Part shown: positions 1 through 7,525 of the stretch, in pieces
Numbering within the stretch: position 1 is the first letter of the stretch
Layout of the letters: every line of letters begins with the position of its first letter
From: Pseudomonadota bacterium
Lineage (GTDB): Bacteria > Myxococcota > Myxococcia > Myxococcales > Myxococcaceae
Length of the DNA stretch: 16,621 nt
Direction: 5' to 3'
Assembly: GCA_023424585.1 (NCBI GenBank)
Contig: JAFADT010000555.1
Location: forward strand, 1 to 16,621
Notes under the pieces: generated by a model
What the model was told of the DNA's origin: nothing
Database searches by the model: none
The model's input: only the letters and a program-made list of their open reading frames with translations
Made by a program: the position numbers and the translations under genes

Positions 1-187
1 GCGCAGCGCGGTCGCGGCCCGGGCCGCCGCGCCGGGCACCCCGCGGCCGCCCGCCCGCTCCTCGGGGTGGCATGCGGGCCCTCCTTCCAGGACGTGGGGC
101 GCCCTCCTCCGCGAGCCCCTGTTCGCCGGACGCGGGGGCGCATATAGGCTCCGGCGGAGTGTCTTCCGTGGAGCGCCCCGCCTTCCC
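1..187. other. Leader region upstream of wzx, no convincing gene
   Basis: All three plus frames stay open over much of this stretch because it is so GC-rich. Their translations are Arg/Pro/Gly-rich low complexity, and third-position GC is looser than in the genes that follow. One plus frame runs from the window edge to a TGA at 189-191 that overlaps the wzx ATG, so a short upstream coding tail cannot be fully excluded. The only AT-rich word is around 141-148. I read the region as the promoter and 5' leader of the wzx operon. Confidence 0.5.
141..148 (+). promoter_or_regulatory. Candidate -10-like AT-rich element
   Basis: The octamer catatagg is the only AT-rich word in the 187 bases before wzx and lies about 40 bases ahead of its ATG. 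No convincing -35 hexamer stands at the right distance. The call rests on base composition and position only. Confidence 0.2.
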
Positions 188-1708
188 ATGAGCAGCCGTC
201 CCCCTCCCGCGCCGGACGCCCCCGAGGCCCAGCCCCTGGACACCTCGGACGTGAAGGTCCGCGCGCAGCGCTCCATCATCGCCCTGGGCCTGCGGACGCT
301 CGGCTCGCTGGGCCTGCGCGTGGTGAGCTCGCTCGCCTTGTCGCACCTGCTGTTCCCGGGGGACTACGGCGCGTTCGCCATCGTGGCCTTCACCGCCGCG
401 ATGGGCGCGTTCCTGGGGGACCTGGGGCTCAGCGCCTCGCTGGTGCGCCAGCAGCACGAACCCACGCAGGATGAAATCAGCACCGCCTTCTGGAGCCACC
501 AGGCGTTCACGGTGCTCATCGTGGGCGTCATCCTGCTGCTCGCGCCGTGGCTGTCGCGCGCCTATGAGCTGGGCCCTTCGGGCGCCGCCATGGTGAGCGT
601 GATGGGGCTGGGGCTGTTCTTCCACTCGCTGCGCGTCATCCCCATCATGATGCTGGAGCGGCAGCTGCGCTTCCCGGCGCTCGCGCGCATCGAGTTGATC
701 GAGGGCATCGCGCAGACGGCGACCACCATCCTGCTGGCCTGGCTGCACTGCGGCGCGTGGTCGCTCATCGGCGGTGGGCTGATGCGGGGCGGGCTGGGGA
801 TGGTGATGTTCTGGGCGGCGGCGGGCTGGCGGCCCCGGGGCGCGTTCCGGTGGGACATCGTCAAGCGCCTCCTGTCCTTCGGCATCTGGTTCCAGCTCAC
901 GGGCATCATCCCCGCGGCGCTCCAGGGTTGGATTCCGCTGGTGGTGGGGCGCATGGAGGGCAAGGACGCGGTGGGCCTGGTGAACTGGGCGAGCGCCCTG
1001 GCCTCCGTGCCGCTGGCGCTGAGCAGCGTCCTCACCCGCGTGGCGTATCCGGCCTACAGCCGCATGCAGCAGGACACGGTCGCGCTGGCGGACTACCTGC
1101 GCACGTCCATCCGGCGCGTGAGCGCGCTCCTGTGCCTGGCCATTCCGTTCGGCGTCATCGCGCTGCCGCCCTTCATCCCGGTGGTGTTCGGCGAGCGGTG
1201 GAGCCTCGCGTCCGCGCTGGTGCAGTGGTTCACCATCGAGGCGTCGATGCAGGCGGTGCAGGGCCTGCTGCACTCGCAGCAGCACGCCAGCGGCCACGCG
1301 AGGGAGCGGATGTACGTGGCCACCACCTCCAGCGTGCTGCGCTTCGGCCTGGGCGCGCTGGCGGTGATGCACTGGGGCATCGTCGGGGTCGGCGTGAGCG
1401 CGACGGCCGTCACGTTGACGGAGCTGTGGGTCACCGCGCGGCTGGTGTCGCGCCGCAACCCGCACCTCTCGCGGCTCGAGTTCGAGGTCATGGAGCCGTT
1501 CCTCACGGTGGGCGCGCTGCTCGCGTTGGCGCTGGGCTTCTCGCGGCTCGCGACGGGACAGGGCGGGCTGCTGGTGCAGGCGTTGGTGGCGGCCGGGGTG
1601 CTGACCGCGCTGGTGCTCGCGCGCGAGGCCACGCGGCGCGGCCTGTCGCTCCTGGGCGAGTTGCGCGCCGTGGTCCAGCACCTGCGCGCGAGGCGGGCCC
1701 CTCCGTGA
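188..1708 (+). CDS. wzx: Wzx-like oligosaccharide flippase (MOP/MVF superfamily)
   Basis: This is a 506-residue multi-pass inner-membrane protein. About a dozen hydrophobic segments run from near residue 30 to 480, after a Pro-rich cytoplasmic start of about 22 residues. The segment LSHLLFPGDYGAFAIV (residues 51-66) and the following DLGLSASLVRQ match the N-terminal signature of the polysaccharide-exporter branch of flippases. Length fits the family (about 480-510). Such proteins move undecaprenyl-diphosphate-linked repeat units to the periplasmic face. ATG 188 is the only start codon in frame between the window edge and the conserved region, but its Shine-Dalgarno-like GGAG (170-173) is rather far away. 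It heads the operon; its stop overlaps the GTG of the next gene. The flippase class is firm. Its partnership with the locus polymerase is inferred from context. Confidence 0.9.
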   Translation: MSSRPPPAPDAPEAQPLDTSDVKVRAQRSIIALGLRTLGSLGLRVVSSLALSHLLFPGDYGAFAIVAFTAAMGAFLGDLGLSASLVRQQHEPTQDEISTAFWSHQAFTVLIVGVILLLAPWLSRAYELGPSGAAMVSVMGLGLFFHSLRVIPIMMLERQLRFPALARIELIEGIAQTATTILLAWLHCGAWSLIGGGLMRGGLGMVMFWAAAGWRPRGAFRWDIVKRLLSFGIWFQLTGIIPAALQGWIPLVVGRMEGKDAVGLVNWASALASVPLALSSVLTRVAYPAYSRMQQDTVALADYLRTSIRRVSALLCLAIPFGVIALPPFIPVVFGERWSLASALVQWFTIEASMQAVQGLLHSQQHASGHARERMYVATTSSVLRFGLGALAVMHWGIVGVGVSATAVTLTELWVTARLVSRRNPHLSRLEFEVMEPFLTVGALLALALGFSRLATGQGGLLVQALVAAGVLTALVLAREATRRGLSLLGELRAVVQHLRARRAPP

Positions 1709-2841
1709 GCCGCGCGTGGCACCTGTTGACGGGGGAGTACCCGCCCGCTCCCGGCGGCGTCTCCGACCACTCCCGGAGCATCGCCCACGCCCTCCTGAAG
1801 GAGGGAGAGACGGTGCACGTCTGGACGTCCGGCGCGGACGGCGTCACGGATGATCAGGGCGTGACCGTGCACCGGTGGCCCGGAATCTTCACGCCGCCGG
1901 GGCTGGTGCGCCTGACACGCGAGCTGGACGCGACGCCCGGCCCTCGGAGGCTGCTGCTCCAGTACGTGCCGCACGCGTTCGGGCTGAAGGCGATGAACGT
2001 GCCGTTCTGCGCCTGGTTCGCGGCGAGGCGGCAGGACGAACGCGCGCTGTTCCTCCACGAGGCGGTGTACCCGTGGAGTCCCGGCGCGCCGTGGAAGCAC
2101 CAGGTGCTCGCGGGGGTCACGCGGGTGATGCTGCGCACGCTGGCGCTCGGCGTGGAGCGCGCCTACGTCTCCATCCCCACCTGGGCGGATCATCTGCCCG
2201 AGCCGCTGCGAAGCCAGGCCCGGTGGTGTCCCATTCCCAGCCCCCTGCCGCTCGACGTCCCGGTGGAGGCCGTGAGCGCGGTGCGCGAGGCGCTGGGAGG
2301 CGGCCCGACGGTGGCGCACTTCGGCACGTATGGCGGGGCCATCGCGGGGGGGCTGGAGGCGGTGCTCGTGCCGTTGTTGCAGCGGGACGAACAACGGCAG
2401 GCGCTGCTGCTGGGACGAGGCAGCCAGGATTGGTGTGAAGCGCTCTCACGCAAGCATCCCGCGCTGGCCCGCAGGCTCCATGCAAGGGACGGACTGGCAC
2501 CGGAGGCCGTGGCCGCGCACCTGCGCGCGGCGGAGCTGATGTTGCAGCCCTACCCGGATGGCATCAGCGCCCGGCGCAGCAGCGCGATGGCCGGCCTGGG
2601 ACTGGGCCTGCCCATCGTCACCCACACCGGGCACCTGAGCGAACCGCTGTGGCACGAACTGCGGCCGGTGGCCCTCGCGGACGAGGCGTCACCCAGCGCG
2701 TTGCTGGCGCTCGCGGAGCACCTGTTGGAGCACGAGGAGGAGCGCCGGGTCCAGGGAGAGCGAGCGTCGCGCGTGTACCGTGAGCGCTTCGCGCTGGAGC
2801 GCACGATGGCGCACCTGCTGCGCCGTGGAGACACCGCGTGA
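1705..2841 (+). CDS. GT4-like glycosyltransferase with non-canonical C-terminal motif
   Basis: This 378-residue protein has a GT-B fold signature. The N-terminal GEYPPAPGGVSDHSRSIA (about residues 10-27) is the glycine-rich acceptor-side loop of GT4 enzymes, and FGTYGG lies where the second Rossmann domain begins. The frame is open upstream to 757, but that part reads as Ala/Gly/Arg-rich noise inside wzx. The GTG at 1705, overlapping the wzx stop (GTGA), comes directly before the conserved MSRAWHLLTGEYPP and is taken as the start. At the donor-binding site the usual EX7E motif is absent; instead PYPDGISARRSSAMA occupies residues 282-296, with D285 where the first Glu is expected. A related DGxS-x-RR pattern occurs in some GT4-like enzymes, so it may be active with another donor or mechanism. 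Donor and acceptor are unknown. Confidence 0.85.
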   Translation: MSRAWHLLTGEYPPAPGGVSDHSRSIAHALLKEGETVHVWTSGADGVTDDQGVTVHRWPGIFTPPGLVRLTRELDATPGPRRLLLQYVPHAFGLKAMNVPFCAWFAARRQDERALFLHEAVYPWSPGAPWKHQVLAGVTRVMLRTLALGVERAYVSIPTWADHLPEPLRSQARWCPIPSPLPLDVPVEAVSAVREALGGGPTVAHFGTYGGAIAGGLEAVLVPLLQRDEQRQALLLGRGSQDWCEALSRKHPALARRLHARDGLAPEAVAAHLRAAELMLQPYPDGISARRSSAMAGLGLGLPIVTHTGHLSEPLWHELRPVALADEASPSALLALAEHLLEHEEERRVQGERASRVYRERFALERTMAHLLRRGDTA

Positions 2842-3989
2842 GCCCCTTGCGGTTGAAGGTCCTGATGGATCCGCGCGAGGAGGGCTGGCCCAGCATGGAC
2901 CTGGTGGGCGAGGCGCTCGCGGACGGCCTCGCGGCGTTTCCCGCCGAGGTCGACGTCACCCGCGTGCGGCCGTCCATCCCTCACGCCGTGCGCGCCCTGC
3001 CCCGCGTGGGAAGCCGCAAGGCCGCCTTCAACGCGGACCGGCTGCTCACGCGCTTCGGCCTCTATCCCGCGCGGCTGCTGCGGGAGCGCCTGGGCCACGA
3101 TGCGTTCCACGTCGTGGACCACACCTACGCGCAGCTCGTCCACGCGCTGCCCGCGGAGCGCACCGGCGTCTTCTGCCATGACCTGGATGCCTTCCGCTCC
3201 GTCCTGGAGCCCCACCGTGAACCACGCCCCACGTGGTTCCGCATGATGGCTCGCGCGACGCTCAAGGGATTGGAGCGCGCGGCCATCGTCTTCCACAGCA
3301 CGCAGCAGGTCCGCGATGAACTGCTCGCGCACGGCGTGGTGCCTCCCGAGCGACTGGTCTGGGCGCCCTACGGCGTATCACCCGAGTACCGGCTCGAACC
3401 CGTCCATGGAGACGACAGCGACGCGGTGCTCGCGCCGCTGGAGGGCCGGCCCTATCTGCTGCACGTGGGCAGCGCCATCCGTCGCAAGCGCCTGGACGTG
3501 CTCTTCGACGTCTTCGCTGCCCTGAGAGCCCGCCACCCGGACCTCATGCTGGTGCAGCAGGGCGGCGAGCTGGACGCGGCCCAGCAGGCGCAGGTGACAC
3601 GGCTCGGACTGAAGGACGCGCTGCTGCAACCACCCCGGCAGGAGCGGGCCACGCTCGCGGGCATGTACCGCCGCGCCCGCGCGGTGCTGGTGCCCAGCGA
3701 CGCGGAGGGCTTCGGCCTGCCCGTCATCGAAGCGCTGGCGTGTGGCGTCCCGGTGGTGGCCAGCGACCTGCCGGTGCTGCGCGAAGTGGGCGCGGACGCG
3801 TGCACGTACTGCCCGGTGGGCGACGTGGCCGCATGGGCGGAGACGGTGGATGCACTGCTCACGGGTCACGGGCCCACGCCATCGGCGGAGACGCGGCATG
3901 CGCGGGCCGCGCGCTTCACCTGGGGCGCCCATGCGCGCACCGTGCTGGATGCGTACCTGCATCGCCTTGACCGCCCCGGGCGGGTCTGA
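2838..3989 (+). CDS. GT4 family glycosyltransferase
   Basis: This 383-residue cytoplasmic GT-B enzyme probably adds one sugar to the lipid-linked repeat unit. The canonical donor motif SDAEGFGLPVIEALACG is complete, with the EX7E pair at E290 and E298, followed by PVVASDLPVLREV. The phosphate-binding segment HVGSAIRRKRLDVL starts at H209 and supplies K217 and R218. The N-terminal half (LKVLMDPREEGWPSMDLVGEAL) has a bulkier acceptor-side loop than the GG-type loops of its neighbours. The GTG start at 2838 overlaps the previous stop (GTGA) and has GGAG at 2827-2830, seven bases upstream, so the start is well supported. Family assignment is firm; sugar specificity cannot be read. Confidence 0.92.
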   Translation: MSPLRLKVLMDPREEGWPSMDLVGEALADGLAAFPAEVDVTRVRPSIPHAVRALPRVGSRKAAFNADRLLTRFGLYPARLLRERLGHDAFHVVDHTYAQLVHALPAERTGVFCHDLDAFRSVLEPHREPRPTWFRMMARATLKGLERAAIVFHSTQQVRDELLAHGVVPPERLVWAPYGVSPEYRLEPVHGDDSDAVLAPLEGRPYLLHVGSAIRRKRLDVLFDVFAALRARHPDLMLVQQGGELDAAQQAQVTRLGLKDALLQPPRQERATLAGMYRRARAVLVPSDAEGFGLPVIEALACGVPVVASDLPVLREVGADACTYCPVGDVAAWAETVDALLTGHGPTPSAETRHARAARFTWGAHARTVLDAYLHRLDRPGRV

Positions 3990-4004
3990 TTCGGTCGGGT
4001 CCGC

Positions 4005-5240
4005 GTGCGGATCCTGTTCCTCAACCCCGTGGGTATCCTGGGCGGTGCCGAGCGCGCACTCGTGGACCTCCTCGCGTGCCTGCGCACGCTGGAGCCCGGC
4101 CTGTCGCTGCACCTCCTCGCGGGCACGGACGGGCCGCTCGTGGAGACGGCTCGGGGGCTCGGCGTGGAGGCGCGGGTGCTCGCCCTGCCTGACCGCCTCT
4201 CCGCGCTCGGGGACAGCGGCCTGCGGGAACAGGGCGGCGCGGCGCTCTGGCGCTTCACGCGCGAGCTGGCCCCCACGCCCCTGCTGCTGGGCCGCTACGG
4301 CCTCGACTTGAGACGCGCGGTGCGGGATGCGGCACCGGACCTGCTGCACTCCAATGGCATCAAGACGCACCTGCTGAGCGCGGCCACGGTCGGGCTGGCA
4401 GCGCCGCGCGTGTGGCACGTGCACGACTTCCTCGGCGAGCGTCCGCTCGTGCGGCGCGCGCTCTCCGGCCTGCATCCGCTGGCCTCGGCCGCCATCGCGA
4501 ACTCCCACGCCGTGGGCGACGACGCGCGCGCGGTGCTCCGGAACGTGCCCGTGCATGTCGTGCCCAATGGCGTGGACGTGGAGCGGTTCTCTCCCGCGCC
4601 CGGTGACGGCGCGAACCTGGATGCACTGGCCGCGCTGCCGCCCGCGCCTCCGGGCACGCTGCGCGTGGGGCTGGTGGCCACGTATGCGCGCTGGAAGGGC
4701 CACGACGTCTTCCTGGAGGCCGCCGCGCGGTTGACGCGTGAAGCACCATCCCTGCCCGTGCGCTTCTACCTGGTCGGCGCGCCGCTCTACCGCACCGCCG
4801 GTTCACAGTTCGCCGAGGCCGAGCTCCGTGAACAGGTGGAGCGCCACGGCCTCACGGGCCGCGTGGGCCTCGTGCCCTTCCAGCCCGAGCCCGCCCGCGT
4901 CTACCGGGCCCTGGACGTCTTCGTGCACGCGAGCACCCGCCGCGAGCCCTTCGGCCTCACCATCGCGGAGGCGCTCGCCTGCGGCCGGGCCGCCGTCGTC
5001 TCCCAATCGAGCGGCGCCGCCGAAGCGCTGCGAGATGGCGCGGACGTCCTGGCCATCGAACCCGGCAACGCGAACACGCTCGCCAAGGCCCTGCGCCGGC
5101 TGCTGGAGGACACCGCCTTGCGAGACGCCCTCGCCCGGGCGGCCCGCGACACCGCCGTGCGCCGCTTCTCCCGCGAGCGCTATGCCCGGGACATCCTCGC
5201 CGTGTACCGGAGCCTCGTCCCCGCGCGAGGGCACTCATGA
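4005..5240 (+). CDS. GT4 family glycosyltransferase
   Basis: This 411-residue GT-B glycosyltransferase begins with RILFLNPVGILGGAERAL, whose GGAE loop (residues 13-16) is typical of GT4. The middle carries a VVPNGVDVERF linker and VGLVATYARWKGHDVFLEA, with the basic residues that hold the donor phosphates. The EX7E pair is E314 and E322 in REPFGLTIAEALACG. The frame is closed by the TGA at 3987-3989, which also ends the previous gene, and GTG 4005 is the only usable start before the conserved region, so the start is secure despite a weak ribosome site. The 15-base gap before it is the only non-overlapping junction in the plus-strand operon. Donor sugar is unknown. Confidence 0.92.
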   Translation: MRILFLNPVGILGGAERALVDLLACLRTLEPGLSLHLLAGTDGPLVETARGLGVEARVLALPDRLSALGDSGLREQGGAALWRFTRELAPTPLLLGRYGLDLRRAVRDAAPDLLHSNGIKTHLLSAATVGLAAPRVWHVHDFLGERPLVRRALSGLHPLASAAIANSHAVGDDARAVLRNVPVHVVPNGVDVERFSPAPGDGANLDALAALPPAPPGTLRVGLVATYARWKGHDVFLEAAARLTREAPSLPVRFYLVGAPLYRTAGSQFAEAELREQVERHGLTGRVGLVPFQPEPARVYRALDVFVHASTRREPFGLTIAEALACGRAAVVSQSSGAAEALRDGADVLAIEPGNANTLAKALRRLLEDTALRDALARAARDTAVRRFSRERYARDILAVYRSLVPARGHS

Positions 5241-6388
5241 TGCGTCCCCGGAAGCTCGTCACCGTCTCGCACTCCTACGTCGTCACCCTCAACCGGCGGC
5301 TGGCCAACGAGATGTCCCGCATGGGCGCGGGACGCTGGGACGTCACCGCCGTGGCGCCCAAGTCCTTCCACGGGGACCTGGGCCCGCTGGTGCTCCAGCG
5401 AGACCCCAGCGAGGCCGTGAACCTGGAGGGCGTGCGCGCGTTCTTCAGCCGCTCGCTGCACGGCTTCGTCTACGGACCGGAGCTGCGCGCCCGACTGTCG
5501 CGGGGCGTGGACCTGGTGCACCTGTGGGAGGAGCCCTACGTCTTCTCCGGCCTGGAGGTGGCGCTCCTGACGCCGCGCCACGTGCCGCTCGTCTTCTGCA
5601 CGTTCCAGAACCTGGCCAAGCGCTACCCGCCCCCCTTCGCGCAGGCGGAGCGCTTCGTCGTGCGCCGCGCCGCCGGGTGGATCGCCTGGGGCCAGACGGT
5701 GCACGACACGCTCATGGCCCGTCCCGGCTACGCGCAGCGGCCCTCGAACTTCATCCCCGTGGGCGTGGACGTGGAGCACTTCCGTCCGGATCCGGACGCG
5801 GGCCGAGCGTTCCATGAAGGCCTGGGCTGGAAGTCCGAAGGCCCCCCCGTGGTGGGCTACCTGGGCCGCTTCGTGCCGGAGAAGGGCCTGCGCCTCCTGA
5901 TGGATGCGCTCAACGGATTACAGACGCACTGGCGCGCCCTCTTCGTCGGCGGCGGTCCCCTGGAGTCGGACCTGCGCGCCTGGGCCGCGCGCCACGGAGA
6001 CCGGGTGCGCGTCGTCACTGGCGTGAAGCACGCGGAGGTGCCGCGCGCGCTCAACGCCATGGACGTGCTCTGCGCGCCCAGCCAGACGACGCCCGCGTGG
6101 AAGGAGCAGTTCGGCCGCATGCTCGCGGAGGCCTTCGCGTGTGGCGTGCCCGTGCTCGCCAGCGACTCCGGGGAGATTCCGCACACCGTGGGCGATGCCG
6201 GGCGCATCCTGCCGGAGTCCTACGCTCCGGCATGGACCACCGCGCTCGCGGAGCTGCTGGAGAGCCCCGCGCAACGTCAGGACCTGAGCGCGCGAGGCCG
6301 GGAGCGCGCCGTGTCCCGCTTCGCCTGGCCGGTGGTCGCGAAGGCGCACCTCGACTTCTTCGACCAGGTGCTCCAACGAGGGAGCTGA
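5237..6388 (+). CDS. GT4 family glycosyltransferase
   Basis: This is a 383-residue GT-B enzyme. YLGRFVPEKGLRLL starting at Y208 is the donor phosphate-binding segment (R211, K216). WKEQFGRMLAEAFACG carries the EX7E pair at E290 and E298, with Gln replacing the more usual Gly/Pro after the first Glu. The N-terminal half has VTVSHSYVVTLNRRLANEM, so the acceptor loop is not the GG type. Two consecutive ATG codons (5237 and 5240) are possible starts; GAGGG at 5227-5231 sits five or eight bases away, so either fits, and the first overlaps the previous stop. It is the last gene of the plus-strand operon and its stop lies three bases from the stop of the opposing operon. It probably adds one repeat-unit residue. 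Confidence 0.92.
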   Translation: MMRPRKLVTVSHSYVVTLNRRLANEMSRMGAGRWDVTAVAPKSFHGDLGPLVLQRDPSEAVNLEGVRAFFSRSLHGFVYGPELRARLSRGVDLVHLWEEPYVFSGLEVALLTPRHVPLVFCTFQNLAKRYPPPFAQAERFVVRRAAGWIAWGQTVHDTLMARPGYAQRPSNFIPVGVDVEHFRPDPDAGRAFHEGLGWKSEGPPVVGYLGRFVPEKGLRLLMDALNGLQTHWRALFVGGGPLESDLRAWAARHGDRVRVVTGVKHAEVPRALNAMDVLCAPSQTTPAWKEQFGRMLAEAFACGVPVLASDSGEIPHTVGDAGRILPESYAPAWTTALAELLESPAQRQDLSARGRERAVSRFAWPVVAKAHLDFFDQVLQRGS

Positions 6389-6404
6389 GGCTCAGGCCTC
6401 CAGC
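6384..6404. terminator. Candidate bidirectional hairpin between converging operons
   Basis: GAGGC (6387-6391) pairs with GCCTC (6396-6400) around a TCAG loop. GCT (6384-6386) pairs with AGC (6402-6404) if base 6401 bulges out, giving an eight-pair stem. It covers the stop codons of both converging genes. There is no T tract on either side, so it is not a classical intrinsic terminator. Stems this short are common in GC-rich DNA. Confidence 0.3.
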
Positions 6405-7525
6405 CGGGCCACCACCGCCGCCGCCATCGCGTCCCACGTCCAGGCCCGCAGCTCCGACGACAGCGACGCCACCGCGGGCCCCCAGTCCCCGCCCCGCGCC
6501 CGCCATTCCCCCAGGCGCCGCACCAGCTCGCCCGAGTCCTCGGGGTCATCCAGCAGCAGCCCCTGGAGCGAGGCGGGGTAGCGCTCCGCCACGCCGGCCG
6601 CGCGGCTCACCAGCGCGGGGATGCCCACGCACAGCGCCTCGTGCACGCCCAGCCCATAGGACTCGTAGCGCGTGGGGGCCACCAGCAGGTCCGCGGCGGC
6701 CAGCAGGCGGGGCACGTCGTCGCGGAAGCCCAGGAAGCGGATCCGCTCGCCCAGGCCCTGCTCACGCGCCGCGCGCTCCCAGCGCTCCCGCTGCGCGCCC
6801 GTCCCCGCCACCACCAGGTCCACGTCCCACTCGCGCCGCGCGCACAGCCGCGCCCACGCGTGGAAGAGCGTGTCGAAGCCCTTGCGCCGGTCGCCCAGCG
6901 CGCCCACGAACAGCGCCGCCCGGCGCGCCTGAGCCCACCCCAGGGACGCCCGCGCCTCGCGCCGAAGCGACGGAGACGTGGGCGGAAAGCGCGTCGGGTC
7001 GCCGCCCAGGTACACGACGTGGACGCGGGCTGCCTCCACGCCGGTGGCGGCCAGCAGGTCCCGCCGGGTGCGCTCCGAGTTCGCCAGGATGATCCGCGCC
7101 CGGCGCAGCGCGCGCAGTTCGCCGCGCAGGTGCAGCCGGTGGCTCACGTGGCCCTTCAGCCTGCGCAGCGGACTGCCCACGGGCTCGGGCGCATGCGCGG
7201 CGTGGACGTAGTGGACCCAGTTGGCGGCGGCCACCTCGCAGTTGCCGCCGTTGGCCACCACCTGTCCGCCCTGCGCCAACGTGCGCGCGGCCCAGAAGCG
7301 CCCCACGGCATCCAGCAGGGGCTCGCCCAGCAGGTACGCGTTCGCGGGCTTGGGCACGCGGACGAAGTGCACGTTGGGGTAGCGCAGGAGCGAGTCCTCC
7401 ACCCGGTGCGCCACCAGCCGCACCGGCCCCCCCTGCCGCGCGAGCCAGTCCGCCAGCGCGAGGTTCGCCCGGTCCATGCCTCCGGTGGAGACGAAGTCAC
7501 CGCTGATGAGGGTGTAGGGCCGCAT
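6392..7525 (-). CDS. GT4 family glycosyltransferase
   Basis: This 377-residue GT-B enzyme opens with LISGDFVSTGGMDRANLALA, containing the GG loop (residues 15-16) of GT4 proteins. The donor half has FVGALGDRRKGFDTLFHAW (residues 206-224, R214 and K215 contacting phosphate) and YESYGLGVHEALCVG with the EX7E pair E288 and E296. ATG 7525 is used; it lies inside the end of the polymerase gene (29-base overlap), so translation is probably coupled. It is the last gene of the minus-strand operon. The ESYGL form of the donor motif resembles that of the GT4 at 10185-11426 more than the other GT4s here. A hexose or N-acetylhexosamine donor is plausible but not determinable. Confidence 0.92.
   Translation of the reverse strand: MRPYTLISGDFVSTGGMDRANLALADWLARQGGPVRLVAHRVEDSLLRYPNVHFVRVPKPANAYLLGEPLLDAVGRFWAARTLAQGGQVVANGGNCEVAAANWVHYVHAAHAPEPVGSPLRRLKGHVSHRLHLRGELRALRRARIILANSERTRRDLLAATGVEAARVHVVYLGGDPTRFPPTSPSLRREARASLGWAQARRAALFVGALGDRRKGFDTLFHAWARLCARREWDVDLVVAGTGAQRERWERAAREQGLGERIRFLGFRDDVPRLLAAADLLVAPTRYESYGLGVHEALCVGIPALVSRAAGVAERYPASLQGLLLDDPEDSGELVRRLGEWRARGGDWGPAVASLSSELRAWTWDAMAAAVVARLEA

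Noticed and set aside
14..27. Perfect 14-base palindrome GCGGCCCGGGCCGC
   Set aside because: It is made only of G and C in an extremely GC-rich stretch. Chance is a sufficient explanation and nothing links it to a gene.
72..191. Small plus-strand frame (39 codons from ATG 72) ending in ATGA overlap with wzx
   Set aside because: The overlap mimics the operon's coupling style, but the peptide is Pro/Ser/Gly-rich and third-position GC is clearly lower than in neighbouring genes. No ribosome site stands out.
1093..2394. Long minus-strand open frame (433 codons) opposite wzx and the first GT4 gene
   Set aside because: Its translation is Arg/His/Pro/Gln-rich with no fold signature, and the plus strand has clear protein families there. 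Long antisense frames are expected at this GC content.
3971..3983. Inverted repeat CCGCCC-C-GGGCGG before the gap at 3990-4004
   Set aside because: A one-base loop cannot form a good hairpin without opening pairs, it lies within coding sequence and has no T tract. Attenuation between these GT4 genes is not supported.
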